NCBI RefSeq assembly: GCF_002294985.1
Contig: NZ_NSGE01000005.1
Span: forward strand, 591,872-655,871
Source: Mesorhizobium sp. WSM3862
Lineage (GTDB): Bacteria; Pseudomonadota; Alphaproteobacteria; Rhizobiales; Rhizobiaceae
Length of the DNA: 64,000 nucleotides
Direction: 5' to 3'
The first letter of the stretch is position 1. Each line of letters opens with the position of its first letter. Positions 29,479 through 36,508 of the stretch are shown in pieces. The notes under the pieces are model-generated. The model was not told the DNA's origin and searched no databases. It saw nothing but the letters and a program-made list of their open reading frames with translations. The position numbers and the translations under genes are program-made.

Positions 29479-30420
29479 ATGCGCATCACGCTGGTGGCGG
29501 AACGCACCATTCCCTGCAAAGGCTATGGCGGCACTGAGCGGCAGGTCGACTGGCTGGCAAAAGAGCTTTCGCGTCTCGGCCACAAGGTGGTCCTGATCGC
29601 CGGTCGCGGCTCGAGCCATCCGCTGTGCGAAGTGCGGCAGGCCTCTTCGGCCGCCGAATGCCGCGCTGCGATCCCGGCCGACACCGACATCGTGCATTTC
29701 AATGGCTGGTACATCGAGATTTCGCGACCGGCGCTCTATACGATGCATGGCTTCGACCCGGAATTCACGCAAAACAGGCCAAACTGGAACTTTGTCAGCG
29801 CCAGCCATGCGCGCAACCATGGGCGGGAAACCTTCGTCCACAACGGCTTTCCGGTCGACGCCTATCGGCTGTCCGCCGGCAAGACGGACAGGCTTCTGTT
29901 TCTGGCCGGCATCGCCCGCGCCGGCAAGAACCTCAACCGGGCTGTCGATCTCGCCCGTGCGTTCGATTTCCACCTCGATATCGCCGGCGGCTCGCGCTGG
30001 CAGCTCCTGCAGCGCACCAAGGTTCGCCGCCAGGGTGTCTTCTTCAAGAGCCTCGGCCGCCGCTTCCGCTACCACGGCGTCGTCGACGGCGACGAGAAGC
30101 TGCGCCTGCTGGGAGAGGCCAGAGCTTTTCTCAACCCGATCGCCTGGGAAGAGCCGTTCGGCATGGCGCCGGTCGAAGCGATGCTCTGCGGCACGCCGGT
30201 GTTGACGACACGGCGCGGCGCGCTGCCCGAAATCGTCGACGACGCCACCGGACGCCTCTTCGACACCGATGCCGAGTTCGCCAAGGCCTTGGCCGACATC
30301 GCCGGCTTGTCGCCTGAGCAGTGCCGCGCATCCGCCGCCGCGCGATTTCCCATCGCGAGGACGGCAAACGGCTATCTCGATCTCTATACGCGCATCCTGG
30401 ATGGCGAAAAGCTGCCCTGA
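29479..30420 (+). CDS. glycosyltransferase family 4 protein
   Basis: A 313-residue GT-B fold transferase. N-terminal MRITLVAERTIPCKGYGGTERQ carries the Gly-rich acceptor loop; the C-terminal donor domain has EEPFGMAPVEAMLCGTPV, the EX7E nucleotide-sugar motif, and TRRGALPEIVDD. It is 68 bp after the CPBP gene. It is an isolated glycosyltransferase without a polysaccharide cluster, so acceptor and donor are unknown. Confidence 0.87.
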   Translation: MRITLVAERTIPCKGYGGTERQVDWLAKELSRLGHKVVLIAGRGSSHPLCEVRQASSAAECRAAIPADTDIVHFNGWYIEISRPALYTMHGFDPEFTQNRPNWNFVSASHARNHGRETFVHNGFPVDAYRLSAGKTDRLLFLAGIARAGKNLNRAVDLARAFDFHLDIAGGSRWQLLQRTKVRRQGVFFKSLGRRFRYHGVVDGDEKLRLLGEARAFLNPIAWEEPFGMAPVEAMLCGTPVLTTRRGALPEIVDDATGRLFDTDAEFAKALADIAGLSPEQCRASAAARFPIARTANGYLDLYTRILDGEKLP

Positions 30421-30454
30421 ACCGCCTCTTTTGCTCTTGAAAACCGCCCCAGCC

Positions 30455-30615
30455 TTGACTCTGCCGCCGATTTCCTGTCTAGACGCGCACGAATTCCGCG
30501 ACGAGACCCTCTCCGCGAAAGCCGACCAGGACGCCGAAGCCTCTTTGAGGCGAGAGCTGTAAACCGATCCTGGAGGCCAACACCCGGCAGCGCGATGCGC
30601 CCCCGGGTGCTTTTT
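30455..30615 (+). ncRNA. candidate small RNA or leader upstream of ffh
   Basis: TTGACT (30455-30460) and TCTAGA (30478-30483) with a 17-bp spacer form a plausible promoter. A transcript from about 30490 would end about 125 nt later at the strong hairpin of 30581-30615. It would hold a GCCTC-TTT-GAGGC stem (30538-30550) and an exposed CCTGGAGGCC. No ORF above 30 codons fits. Expression is not shown; it may instead be the glycosyltransferase 3' region. Confidence 0.3.
30581..30615 (+). terminator. intrinsic terminator between glycosyltransferase and ffh
   Basis: CACCCGG (30581-30587) pairs with CCGGGTG (30603-30609); an inner GCGC-GAT-GCGC stem sits in the loop, and TTTTT follows the CCGGGTGC. 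It is 160 bp past the glycosyltransferase stop, far for that gene, which fits a separate short transcript. Confidence 0.75.
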
Positions 30616-30694
30616 GGCTTTGCGCTTTTGCTTGGCGACCCGGCGCGAACGCACTACCTCTCGGGTCGAATGAACCGAGATCGAAGGAAGCAAG

Positions 30695-30784
30695 ATGTTT
30701 GAATCACTGCAGGAGCGCACAAGAGGCGTGGAGGGCCGCAGGGCCGACAGGGCGCTCTCGCACGGCGGTTTGATCAATGTTTGA
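30695..30784 (+). CDS. 29-residue leader ORF duplicating the Ffh N-terminus
   Basis: An ORF with a strong GAAGGAAG site starts at 30695 and encodes MFESLQER followed by TRGVEGRRADRALSHGGLI and NV. Its first eight residues are identical to the first eight of Ffh, yet four of the eight codons differ at silent sites (GAA/GAG, TCA/TCC, CTG/TTA, CAG/CAA). The stop TGA (30782-30784) lies inside the ffh start region, overlapping it by 8 bases. The ffh ATG itself has a weak site, so ffh may be translated by coupling. Whether the peptide matters or is a remnant of an insertion is unknown. Confidence 0.5.
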   Translation: MFESLQERTRGVEGRRADRALSHGGLINV

Positions 30785-32372
30785 GTCCTTACAAGAGCGC
30801 CTTGGCTCCATCCTGAACGGCCTGACCGGCCGCGGTGCACTGTCGGAGGCGGACGTCTCTGCGGCGCTGCGCGAGGTGCGCCGGGCACTGCTTGAGGCCG
30901 ATGTGGCGCTCGAGGTGGTTCGCTCTTTCACCGACAAGGTGCGCGAGAAGGCGGTCGGCGCCGCGGTGCTGAAGTCGATCAAGCCCGGACAGATGGTCGT
31001 CAAGATCGTCCATGACGAGCTGGTCGATATGCTCGGTGCCGAGGGCGTCGCTATCGACCTCAACGCGCCCGCGCCCGTCGTCGTCATGATGGTCGGCCTG
31101 CAGGGTTCCGGCAAGACGACGACCTCGGCCAAGATCGCCAAGCGGCTGACCGAGCGTCAGAACAAGAAAATCCTGATGGCCTCGCTCGACACGCGGCGTC
31201 CGGCCGCGCAGGAGCAGCTGCGCCAGCTCGGCGAGCAGACCAAGGTCGCCACGCTGCCGATCATCGCCGGCCAAAGCCCGGTCGATATCGCCAAGCGCGC
31301 CGTGCAGGCGGCAAAGCTCGGCGGCCACGACGTCGTCATCCTCGACACCGCCGGCCGCACCCATATCGACGAGCCGCTGATGGTCGAGATGGCCGACATT
31401 AAGAAGGTGTCGTCGCCGCACGAAATCCTGCTGGTCGCCGACTCGCTGACCGGCCAGGACGCGGTCAACCTGGCGAAAAGCTTCGACGAGCGCGTCGGCA
31501 TCACCGGCCTGGTGCTGACCCGCATGGACGGCGACGGCCGCGGCGGCGCCGCGCTTTCGATGCGCGCCGTCACCGGCAAGCCGATCAAGCTGATCGGCAC
31601 CGGCGAAAAGATGGACGGGCTGGAGGAATTCCACCCCAAGCGCATCGCCGACCGCATCCTCGGCATGGGCGACATCGTCTCACTGGTCGAGAAGGCCGCC
31701 GAGACCATCGACGCCGAGCAGGCGGCGGCGATGGCCAAGAAAATGCAGTCGGGCAAGTTCGACCTGAACGATCTTGCCGCGCAGCTTCAGCAGATGTCGA
31801 AAATGGGCGGCATGGGCGGCATCATGGGCATGATGCCCGGCATGGGCAAGATGAAGGACCAGCTCGCCGCGGCCGGCTTCGACGACAAGATGTTCCGCCG
31901 GCAGCTCGCCATCATCTCCTCGATGACCAAGGCCGAGCGCGCTAACCCCGATATCTTGAAGCACTCGCGCAAGAAGCGCATCGCTGCCGGCTCCGGCACC
32001 GACGCGGCCGAGATCAACAAGCTCTTGAAGATGCATCGCGGCATGGCCGACATGATGAAGGCGATGGGCGGCAAGGGCAAAGGCGGCGGCATGATGCGCG
32101 GCATGATGGGCGGCCTTGCCTCGAAGATGGGCCTTGGCGGCATGATGCCCGGCGGCATGGGGGGTATGCCGGATCTCTCCAAGATGGATCCCAAGCAGCT
32201 CGAGGCCCTGCAGAAGCAGGCTCAGGCTGCCGGTCTCGGCAAGGGCCTGCCGGGCGGGCTGCCCGGCGGACTTCCCGGGGGCGGGTTGCCGGGCCTGCCC
32301 GGCGGCATGAAACTGCCGGGCCTTCCCGGTCTCGGCGGCGGCGGGCTGCCTGGCCTTGGCAAGAAGAAGTGA
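30777..32372 (+). CDS. ffh: signal recognition particle protein Ffh
   Basis: GTPase subunit of SRP that binds nascent signal sequences and 4.5S RNA. The 531-residue protein starts MFESLQERLGSILNGLTGRG (N domain), has G1 GLQGSGKTTTSAKIAK near residue 105, DTAGR, TRMDGDGRGG, and the Met-rich M domain (MSKMGGMGGIMGMMPGMGK). The C-terminal about 90 residues are Gly/Met then Gly/Pro/Leu repeats (GLPGGLPGG) ending GLGKKK, longer than usual. Its receptor FtsY is at 6952-8859. It starts inside the stop of the short leader ORF. Confidence 0.97.
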   Translation: MFESLQERLGSILNGLTGRGALSEADVSAALREVRRALLEADVALEVVRSFTDKVREKAVGAAVLKSIKPGQMVVKIVHDELVDMLGAEGVAIDLNAPAPVVVMMVGLQGSGKTTTSAKIAKRLTERQNKKILMASLDTRRPAAQEQLRQLGEQTKVATLPIIAGQSPVDIAKRAVQAAKLGGHDVVILDTAGRTHIDEPLMVEMADIKKVSSPHEILLVADSLTGQDAVNLAKSFDERVGITGLVLTRMDGDGRGGAALSMRAVTGKPIKLIGTGEKMDGLEEFHPKRIADRILGMGDIVSLVEKAAETIDAEQAAAMAKKMQSGKFDLNDLAAQLQQMSKMGGMGGIMGMMPGMGKMKDQLAAAGFDDKMFRRQLAIISSMTKAERANPDILKHSRKKRIAAGSGTDAAEINKLLKMHRGMADMMKAMGGKGKGGGMMRGMMGGLASKMGLGGMMPGGMGGMPDLSKMDPKQLEALQKQAQAAGLGKGLPGGLPGGLPGGGLPGLPGGMKLPGLPGLGGGGLPGLGKKK

Positions 32373-32398
32373 GGGGGGCGATGAACGAGGAGAAGGAT

Positions 32399-32707
32399 AT
32401 GGCCGAGGCACGCGCCGTTCTGGCGGGCTACCGCGCTTCGATCGACAACATCGACGCCGCCCTCATTCATATGCTGGCCGAGCGCTTCCGCTGCACCAAG
32501 GCGGTCGGCGTGCTGAAGGCCGAGCATGGCCTGCCGCCAGCCGACCCGGCGCGCGAGCAGCAGCAGATCGCCCGCCTGCGCCAACTGGCGAAGGATGCGC
32601 ATCTCGATCCGGATTTCGCGGAGAAATTTCTGAACTTCGTCATCCGCGAAGTCATCCGGCATCACGAACAGATCGCCGCTAACAACGGCGTGACGAAAAC
32701 CGGCTGA
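32399..32707 (+). CDS. chorismate mutase (AroQ type)
   Basis: A 102-residue all-helical AroQ-class mutase that converts chorismate to prephenate. Arg and Lys contacts are in GYRASIDNIDAALIHMLAERFRC (split) and FRCTKAVGVLKAEHG; FAEKFLNFVIREVIRHH closes the fold. ATG 32399 is chosen because GAGGAGAAGG stands before it; ATG 32381 and a GTG at 32369 overlapping the ffh stop are alternatives. Its place between ffh and rpsP is common in Rhizobiales. Confidence 0.88.
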   Translation: MAEARAVLAGYRASIDNIDAALIHMLAERFRCTKAVGVLKAEHGLPPADPAREQQQIARLRQLAKDAHLDPDFAEKFLNFVIREVIRHHEQIAANNGVTKTG

Positions 32708-32814
32708 AGCTGGTGCATGTCGCCCAAACTGCGCAGCGGTCTTGGGATTACGACTTGCACAAGGCCAAAGCCGCAACCCAATCAACGAACTCAGAGCTTG
32801 TTAGGAGATAAAGA

Positions 32815-33216
32815 ATGGCACTGAAGATCAGACTGGCCCGTGCGGGCTCGAAGAAGCGTCCCTATTACCACGTCGTCGTCGCCGACGCCCGTTCGCCGCG
32901 CGACGGCCGCTTCATCGAGGCGCTCGGCTCGTGGAACCCGCTGCTGCCGAAGGACGGCGAACGCGTGAAGGTCGACGCCGACCGCGTCAAGCACTGGCTC
33001 TCGCACGGCGCCCAGCCGACCGACCGCGTGCTGCGCTTCCTCGACGAGGCCGGCATCGCCAAGCGTCCGGCCCGCTCCAACCCGAACAAGGCCCTGCCCG
33101 GCAAGAAGGCGCAGGAGCGCGCAGCCCTGCTGAAGAAGGCCCAGGAAGACGCCGCCGCTGCCGTTGCGGCCGCGTCCGCAGCACCCGCCGAGGCGGAAGC
33201 CGCCACCGCCGAGTAA
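32815..33216 (+). CDS. rpsP: 30S ribosomal protein S16
   Basis: S16 of 133 residues: MALKIRLARAGSKKRPYYHV, ADARSPRDGRFIEALGSWNP and HGAQPTDRVLRFL are the S16 signature. The C-terminus (from about residue 85) is a lysine/alanine-rich tail, usual in alphaproteobacteria. TAGGAG precedes the ATG. In most bacteria rimM, trmD and rplS follow; here a terminator follows instead. Confidence 0.98.
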   Translation: MALKIRLARAGSKKRPYYHVVVADARSPRDGRFIEALGSWNPLLPKDGERVKVDADRVKHWLSHGAQPTDRVLRFLDEAGIAKRPARSNPNKALPGKKAQERAALLKKAQEDAAAAVAAASAAPAEAEAATAE

Positions 33217-33240
33217 TCTCGGCCTCGGTCAAAACAGGTC

Positions 33241-33273
33241 AAAAGAACGGCGGGCCAACCCCGCCGTTCTTTT
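33241..33273. terminator. bidirectional intrinsic terminator after rpsP
   Basis: AAAAGAACGGCGGG (33241-33254) pairs perfectly with CCCGCCGTTCTTTT (33260-33273). The stem carries a U-run on either strand, so it can stop rpsP from the left and the lipoprotein gene (stop at 33293) from the right. Confidence 0.9.
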
Positions 33274-33292
33274 GGTCAGGCCCGTCGATACC

Positions 33293-33556
33293 TCAATATC
33301 CCGACGGGCAACGAGCAATATAAACGCGCCCGTAGCGGTCCCGATAACGGCACTTGCCGCTTTCGCTGGCACGGCCGATCAACGCGCCTGCCACGGCGCC
33401 GACAGCGCCACCGACCACTGCGCCCTCGACCGGGTCATTGGCGACGGCCGCTCCGACCGCAGCACCGCCCAAGCCGCCGATCGCCGCTCCTTTTTCCGTC
33501 TGCGAACAGGCGCCCAGCGCCACCGTCAGCACCAGAATGGTAATCGCTTTCTTCAT
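33293..33556 (-). CDS. glycine-zipper lipoprotein
   Basis: An 87-residue protein with a lipoprotein signal (MKKAITILVLTVALGAC; lipobox LGAC, Cys about residue 17), then a glycine zipper GAAIGGLGGAAVGAAVAND and VGGAVGAVAGALIGR (residues 23-64) and a C-terminal CRYRDRYGRVYIARC with two cysteines. ATG 33556 has GAGAGGAA; longer frames upstream are not supported. Similar to small outer-membrane glycine-zipper proteins; function unknown. Confidence 0.8.
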   Translation of the reverse strand: MKKAITILVLTVALGACSQTEKGAAIGGLGGAAVGAAVANDPVEGAVVGGAVGAVAGALIGRASESGKCRYRDRYGRVYIARCPSGY

Positions 33557-33776
33557 TTCAGTTCCTCTCTCACGGGATCGCCGTCCTCGCCGCCAAGCTT
33601 TAACTCGCAAACGGCTAATTTGATCCCGAAGGGAACCAATATTGCTGTTTCGAAGGCAGGCGCGGGTTGCGCCAACCGGCCTCGACAGCATTGAGAGTGC
33701 TCACGAATTAGCGTTCGGCCCCGGCTTCGAAGCCTTGCGGTCGCCGCAGCCGGTGGAATCACCAGAACGAACCACC

Positions 33777-34187
33777 TCAGCGGCTGAACGGGATCAGCGC
33801 GCGCACTCTGGGGTCGCGCAGATAGAGCCCGCCCCACAGGACAACAGCGAGATAGACGCCGAAAAGCGTGTGCGAAAGCAGCGGGTTACCGATGCGCACA
33901 TGCGTGGAAATGGCGCCGCCCATATAGGCGGTGAGCAGGATGGCTCCGAGCACGGACGTGCGCGGCAGCGCATAAAGCACAGTCGAGATCAGGCCGACGA
34001 TGCCGAGCAGCCGCGCGGCGTTTGGGTCATCTGGCCAGCCGAGCTGCGTCATCGTCTCGGTGACGATCTGCAGCGGCGGCAGCTTGATGACGCCGTCGAA
34101 GATCATGAAAAGGATGACAATGGCGCTAAGCGCGCGCCCGGTCCACAAGGCGCCGTTCGAGACGGGAGCGGCTTCTGAAATGCTCAT
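33777..34187 (-). CDS. DoxX-like membrane protein
   Basis: A 136-residue protein with four hydrophobic helices, starting MSISEAAPVSNGALWTGRAL. The DoxX-like pattern includes LFMIFDGVIKL, LLGIVGLISTVLYALPRTSV and GAILLTAYMGGAISTHVRIG. Members are often linked to thiosulfate or redox metabolism, but the function here is not defined. It stands alone between the lipoprotein and ACT genes. Confidence 0.78.
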   Translation of the reverse strand: MSISEAAPVSNGALWTGRALSAIVILFMIFDGVIKLPPLQIVTETMTQLGWPDDPNAARLLGIVGLISTVLYALPRTSVLGAILLTAYMGGAISTHVRIGNPLLSHTLFGVYLAVVLWGGLYLRDPRVRALIPFSR

Positions 34188-34326
34188 TGGTTCCCTCCTT
34201 GGTTGGAGCCTGGCTGTTTTGCCGGCTTCGAGCCAAGGACGGCGGGCAGGGCGGCGATCCTACAAGGGTCGGTGCGCTTTTTTCGAACGCATGATTGAGT
34301 GAGAATGCATGACCGGAGGAGAGAGA

Positions 34327-34734
34327 ATGACCGGCGAGACCAATCTCAAAAGACTACTGGCGTCGATGACGCCGCAACTGCTCCCCGATGTCCATGTTTT
34401 CGCGACGCTGGCGCCGGGTGGGGCCGTGCCGCACGGTCTTGATCGGGTCATGCAGTTTCGCGAGCGGGAAGGCACGACGCTGATCGTGACGGAGGACCAA
34501 GCGAAGGTAGCCGGCCTCGCCGGCACGTTCCGCTGCCGGATGATCACGCTCGACATCCATTCGTCGCTCGACGCCGTCGGCTTCCTGGCCGCGATCACGA
34601 CGCGGCTCGCCGCTGCCGGCATGGGCGTCAATCCGGTCTCGGCCTTTTACCATGACCATCTGTTCGTCCCGGCGGAGCGGGCGGACGAGGCGCTCGGCCT
34701 CCTGCGGCAGCTGGCTGCGGAGAGCAGTGGCTAG
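34327..34734 (+). CDS. ACT-domain protein
   Basis: A 135-residue protein with tandem ACT-like halves: LLPDVHVFATLAPGG and a well-conserved HSSLDAVGFLAAITTRLAAAG followed by NPVSAFYHDHLFVPAERADE. This is a stand-alone ACT family (DUF3388-like), presumably small-molecule-binding. ATG 34327 has GGAGGA six bases ahead, preferred over ATG 34309. No partner gene nearby. Confidence 0.8.
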   Translation: MTGETNLKRLLASMTPQLLPDVHVFATLAPGGAVPHGLDRVMQFREREGTTLIVTEDQAKVAGLAGTFRCRMITLDIHSSLDAVGFLAAITTRLAAAGMGVNPVSAFYHDHLFVPAERADEALGLLRQLAAESSG

Positions 34735-34790
34735 CGCCTCAGCACATGGAAGCAGCGGGCATCGCTCGTCACACCTGGATATTCCGGCGC

Positions 34791-34840
34791 CACCCTCATC
34801 CTCCTGCCGCGACCTTTCCCGTGAACGGGGAAAAGAGAGC
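34791..34840. repeat. fragment of the palindromic repeat family seen in ftsY
   Basis: CACCCTCATCCTCCTGCCGC followed by CCTTTCCCGT-GA-ACGGGGAAAAG resembles the left half of the 8101-8216 element (CCCCTCATCC ... CTTTCCCCGT ... ACGGGGAGAA). It lies directly left of the tandem repeats. Confidence 0.55.
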
Positions 34841-34869
34841 TATCGGCGGAAGGCCGCCCGCGACGCGCG

Positions 34870-35189
34870 GCCCGTGAGCGAGAGCCCAACGGCCGAAGGC
34901 CGAGCCCGCGACCGCGGGCCGCCGGTCGTCCGGCGCCCTCGCGGAGGGCCCGCCGCGGCAGCGGCGGAACAGCCCGTGAGCGAGAACAAAACGGCCGAAG
35001 GCCGAGCCCGCGACCGCGGGCCGCCGGTCGTCCGGCGCCCTCGCGGAGGGCCAGCCGCGAAGCGGCGGTGCGGCCCGTGAGCGAGAACAAACGGCCGAAG
35101 GCCGAGCCCGCGACCACGGGCCGCCGGTCGTCCGGCGCCCTCGCGGAGGGCCCGCCGCGGCAGCGGCGGAACAGCCCGTGAGCGAAAAC
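34870..35189. repeat. three tandem 101-103 bp units, each a chain of hairpins
   Basis: Units begin CCCGTGAGCGAGA at 34870, 34973 and 35074 (lengths 103, 101, 101), with a partial fourth start at 35175. They are nearly identical. Each contains at least five self-complementary stems: CGGCC-GAA-GGCCG, CCCGCG-ACC-GCGGG, CCGG-TCGT-CCGG, CCCTC-GCG-GAGGG and a CCGCC ... GGCGG stem. The array abuts the asd stop codon. Arg-rich ORFs through it are an artefact of its composition. Confidence 0.92.
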
Positions 35190-36223
35190 TAAGCCGCCTT
35201 CTTCTTCGGCTGGATCAGGCCCCGCTCGACCAACAGCTCGGCGATCTGGACGGCGTTGAGCGCCGCGCCCTTGCGCAGATTGTCGGAGACGACCCACATC
35301 GACAGGCCGTTATCGACGGTCGAATCCTCGCGGATGCGCGAGATGAAGGTGGCGTCCTCGCCGGCCGACTCGAGCGGCGTGATGTAGCCGCCGTTCTCGC
35401 GCTTGTCCAAGACCTGGCAGCCGGGAGCCTCGCGCAGGATCTCGCGCGCCTCGTCGGCGGTAATCGGCTTCTCGAACTCGATGTTGACGGCTTCCGAGTG
35501 GCCGATGAACACCGGCACGCGCACGCAGGTCGCCGTCAGCTTGATCTTGGGATCGAGCATCTTCTTCGTCTCGGCGACCATCTTCCACTCTTCCTTGGTG
35601 AAACCGTCGTCGAGGAAGACGTCGATATGCGGGATGACGTTGAAGGCGATGCGCTTGGTGAACTTCTTGACGTCGACCTGGTCGGCGACGAAAACCGCGC
35701 GGGTTTGCGTGAACAGCTCGTCCATGCCTTCCTTGCCGGCGCCGGAGACCGACTGGTAGGTGGCGACGACGACGCGCTTGATGGTGGCGACATCGTGCAG
35801 CGGCTTCAGCGCCACGACGAGCTGCGCCGTCGAGCAGTTCGGATTGGCGATGATGTTCTTGCGGGAGAAGAGTTCGACCGCGTCCGGATTCACTTCCGGC
35901 ACGATCAGCGGCACGTCCGGGTCGTAGCGGAAGGCCGACGAATTATCGATGACGACGCAGCCCTGCTTGCCGATCTTGGGCGACCACTCCTTGGAGACAT
36001 TGCCGCCGGCCGACATGACGCAGATGTCGGTGTCGGAAAAATCGTAGGTGTCGAGCGCCTTGACCTTCAGCGTGCGGTCGCCGAAGGACACTTCGGTGCC
36101 CTGGCTGCGGCGCGAGGCCAACGCCACCACTTCGCTCGCCGGGAAGCCGCGCTCGTCCAGAATGTTGAGCATTTCGCGGCCCACATTGCCCGTGGCGCCG
36201 ACTACCGCAACCTTGAAACTCAT
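35189..36223 (-). CDS. asd: aspartate-semialdehyde dehydrogenase
   Basis: NADPH-dependent reduction of aspartyl phosphate, feeding lysine, threonine and methionine synthesis. The 344-residue protein has VAVVGATGNVGREMLNIL at the N-terminus, SAGGNVSKEW, and the active-site Cys in ANPNCSTAQL near residue 130; the acid/base His is in PVFIGHSEAVNIEF. ATG 36223 has an AGGAG site. The tandem repeat begins at its stop codon and a hairpin repeat lies just upstream. Confidence 0.97.
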   Translation of the reverse strand: MSFKVAVVGATGNVGREMLNILDERGFPASEVVALASRRSQGTEVSFGDRTLKVKALDTYDFSDTDICVMSAGGNVSKEWSPKIGKQGCVVIDNSSAFRYDPDVPLIVPEVNPDAVELFSRKNIIANPNCSTAQLVVALKPLHDVATIKRVVVATYQSVSGAGKEGMDELFTQTRAVFVADQVDVKKFTKRIAFNVIPHIDVFLDDGFTKEEWKMVAETKKMLDPKIKLTATCVRVPVFIGHSEAVNIEFEKPITADEAREILREAPGCQVLDKRENGGYITPLESAGEDATFISRIREDSTVDNGLSMWVVSDNLRKGAALNAVQIAELLVERGLIQPKKKAA

Positions 36224-36236
36224 CGAAATCTCCTGT

Positions 36237-36313
36237 CCCTCTCCGCTTGGTTGTTGGAGAAAACCCGCCGGCCTCATGCGGGTTCTGTCCCCCGGGCCGA
36301 ACCCGGGAGAGGG
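36237..36313. repeat. hairpin-rich repeat upstream of asd, in a 285-bp gap
   Basis: Outer arms CCCTCTCC (36237-36244) and GGAGAGGG (36306-36313) enclose AACCCGC ... GCGGGTT (36262-36284) and a CCCGGG-CCGAA-CCCGGG stem. It starts four bases upstream of the asd ribosome binding site. The rest of the 36224-36508 gap shows no gene. Confidence 0.5.
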
Positions 36314-36508
36314 TGGTTAGGCCAAGGGAATCACACCGTTTTGGTGGTGGTTTTGGCCGTAGTTTTGCGAGAACGGACGGACGCGTCGAAACGCCCGGCC
36401 CGATGCTGTGCATCGTGGCTGGGGACATCGAATGCCAGAAGAGCCAAATGGCCGCGCATTGAAGACGATCCCGTTCGCTGCCGGCTTTTACGCGCTTTGC
36501 GTAAAGAG

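Noticed and set aside
30421..30776. 4.5S SRP RNA gene next to ffh
   Set aside because: The conserved GGAAGCAGCC-type SRP tetraloop region is not present; only a terminator-like hairpin is seen.
34870..35189. CRISPR array
   Set aside because: Units of about 101 bp are contiguous, with no variable spacers and no cas genes in the window.
34731..35297. Arg/Gly-rich minus-strand ORF
   Set aside because: Composition follows the tandem repeat array (34870-35189) and runs out of frame into asd.
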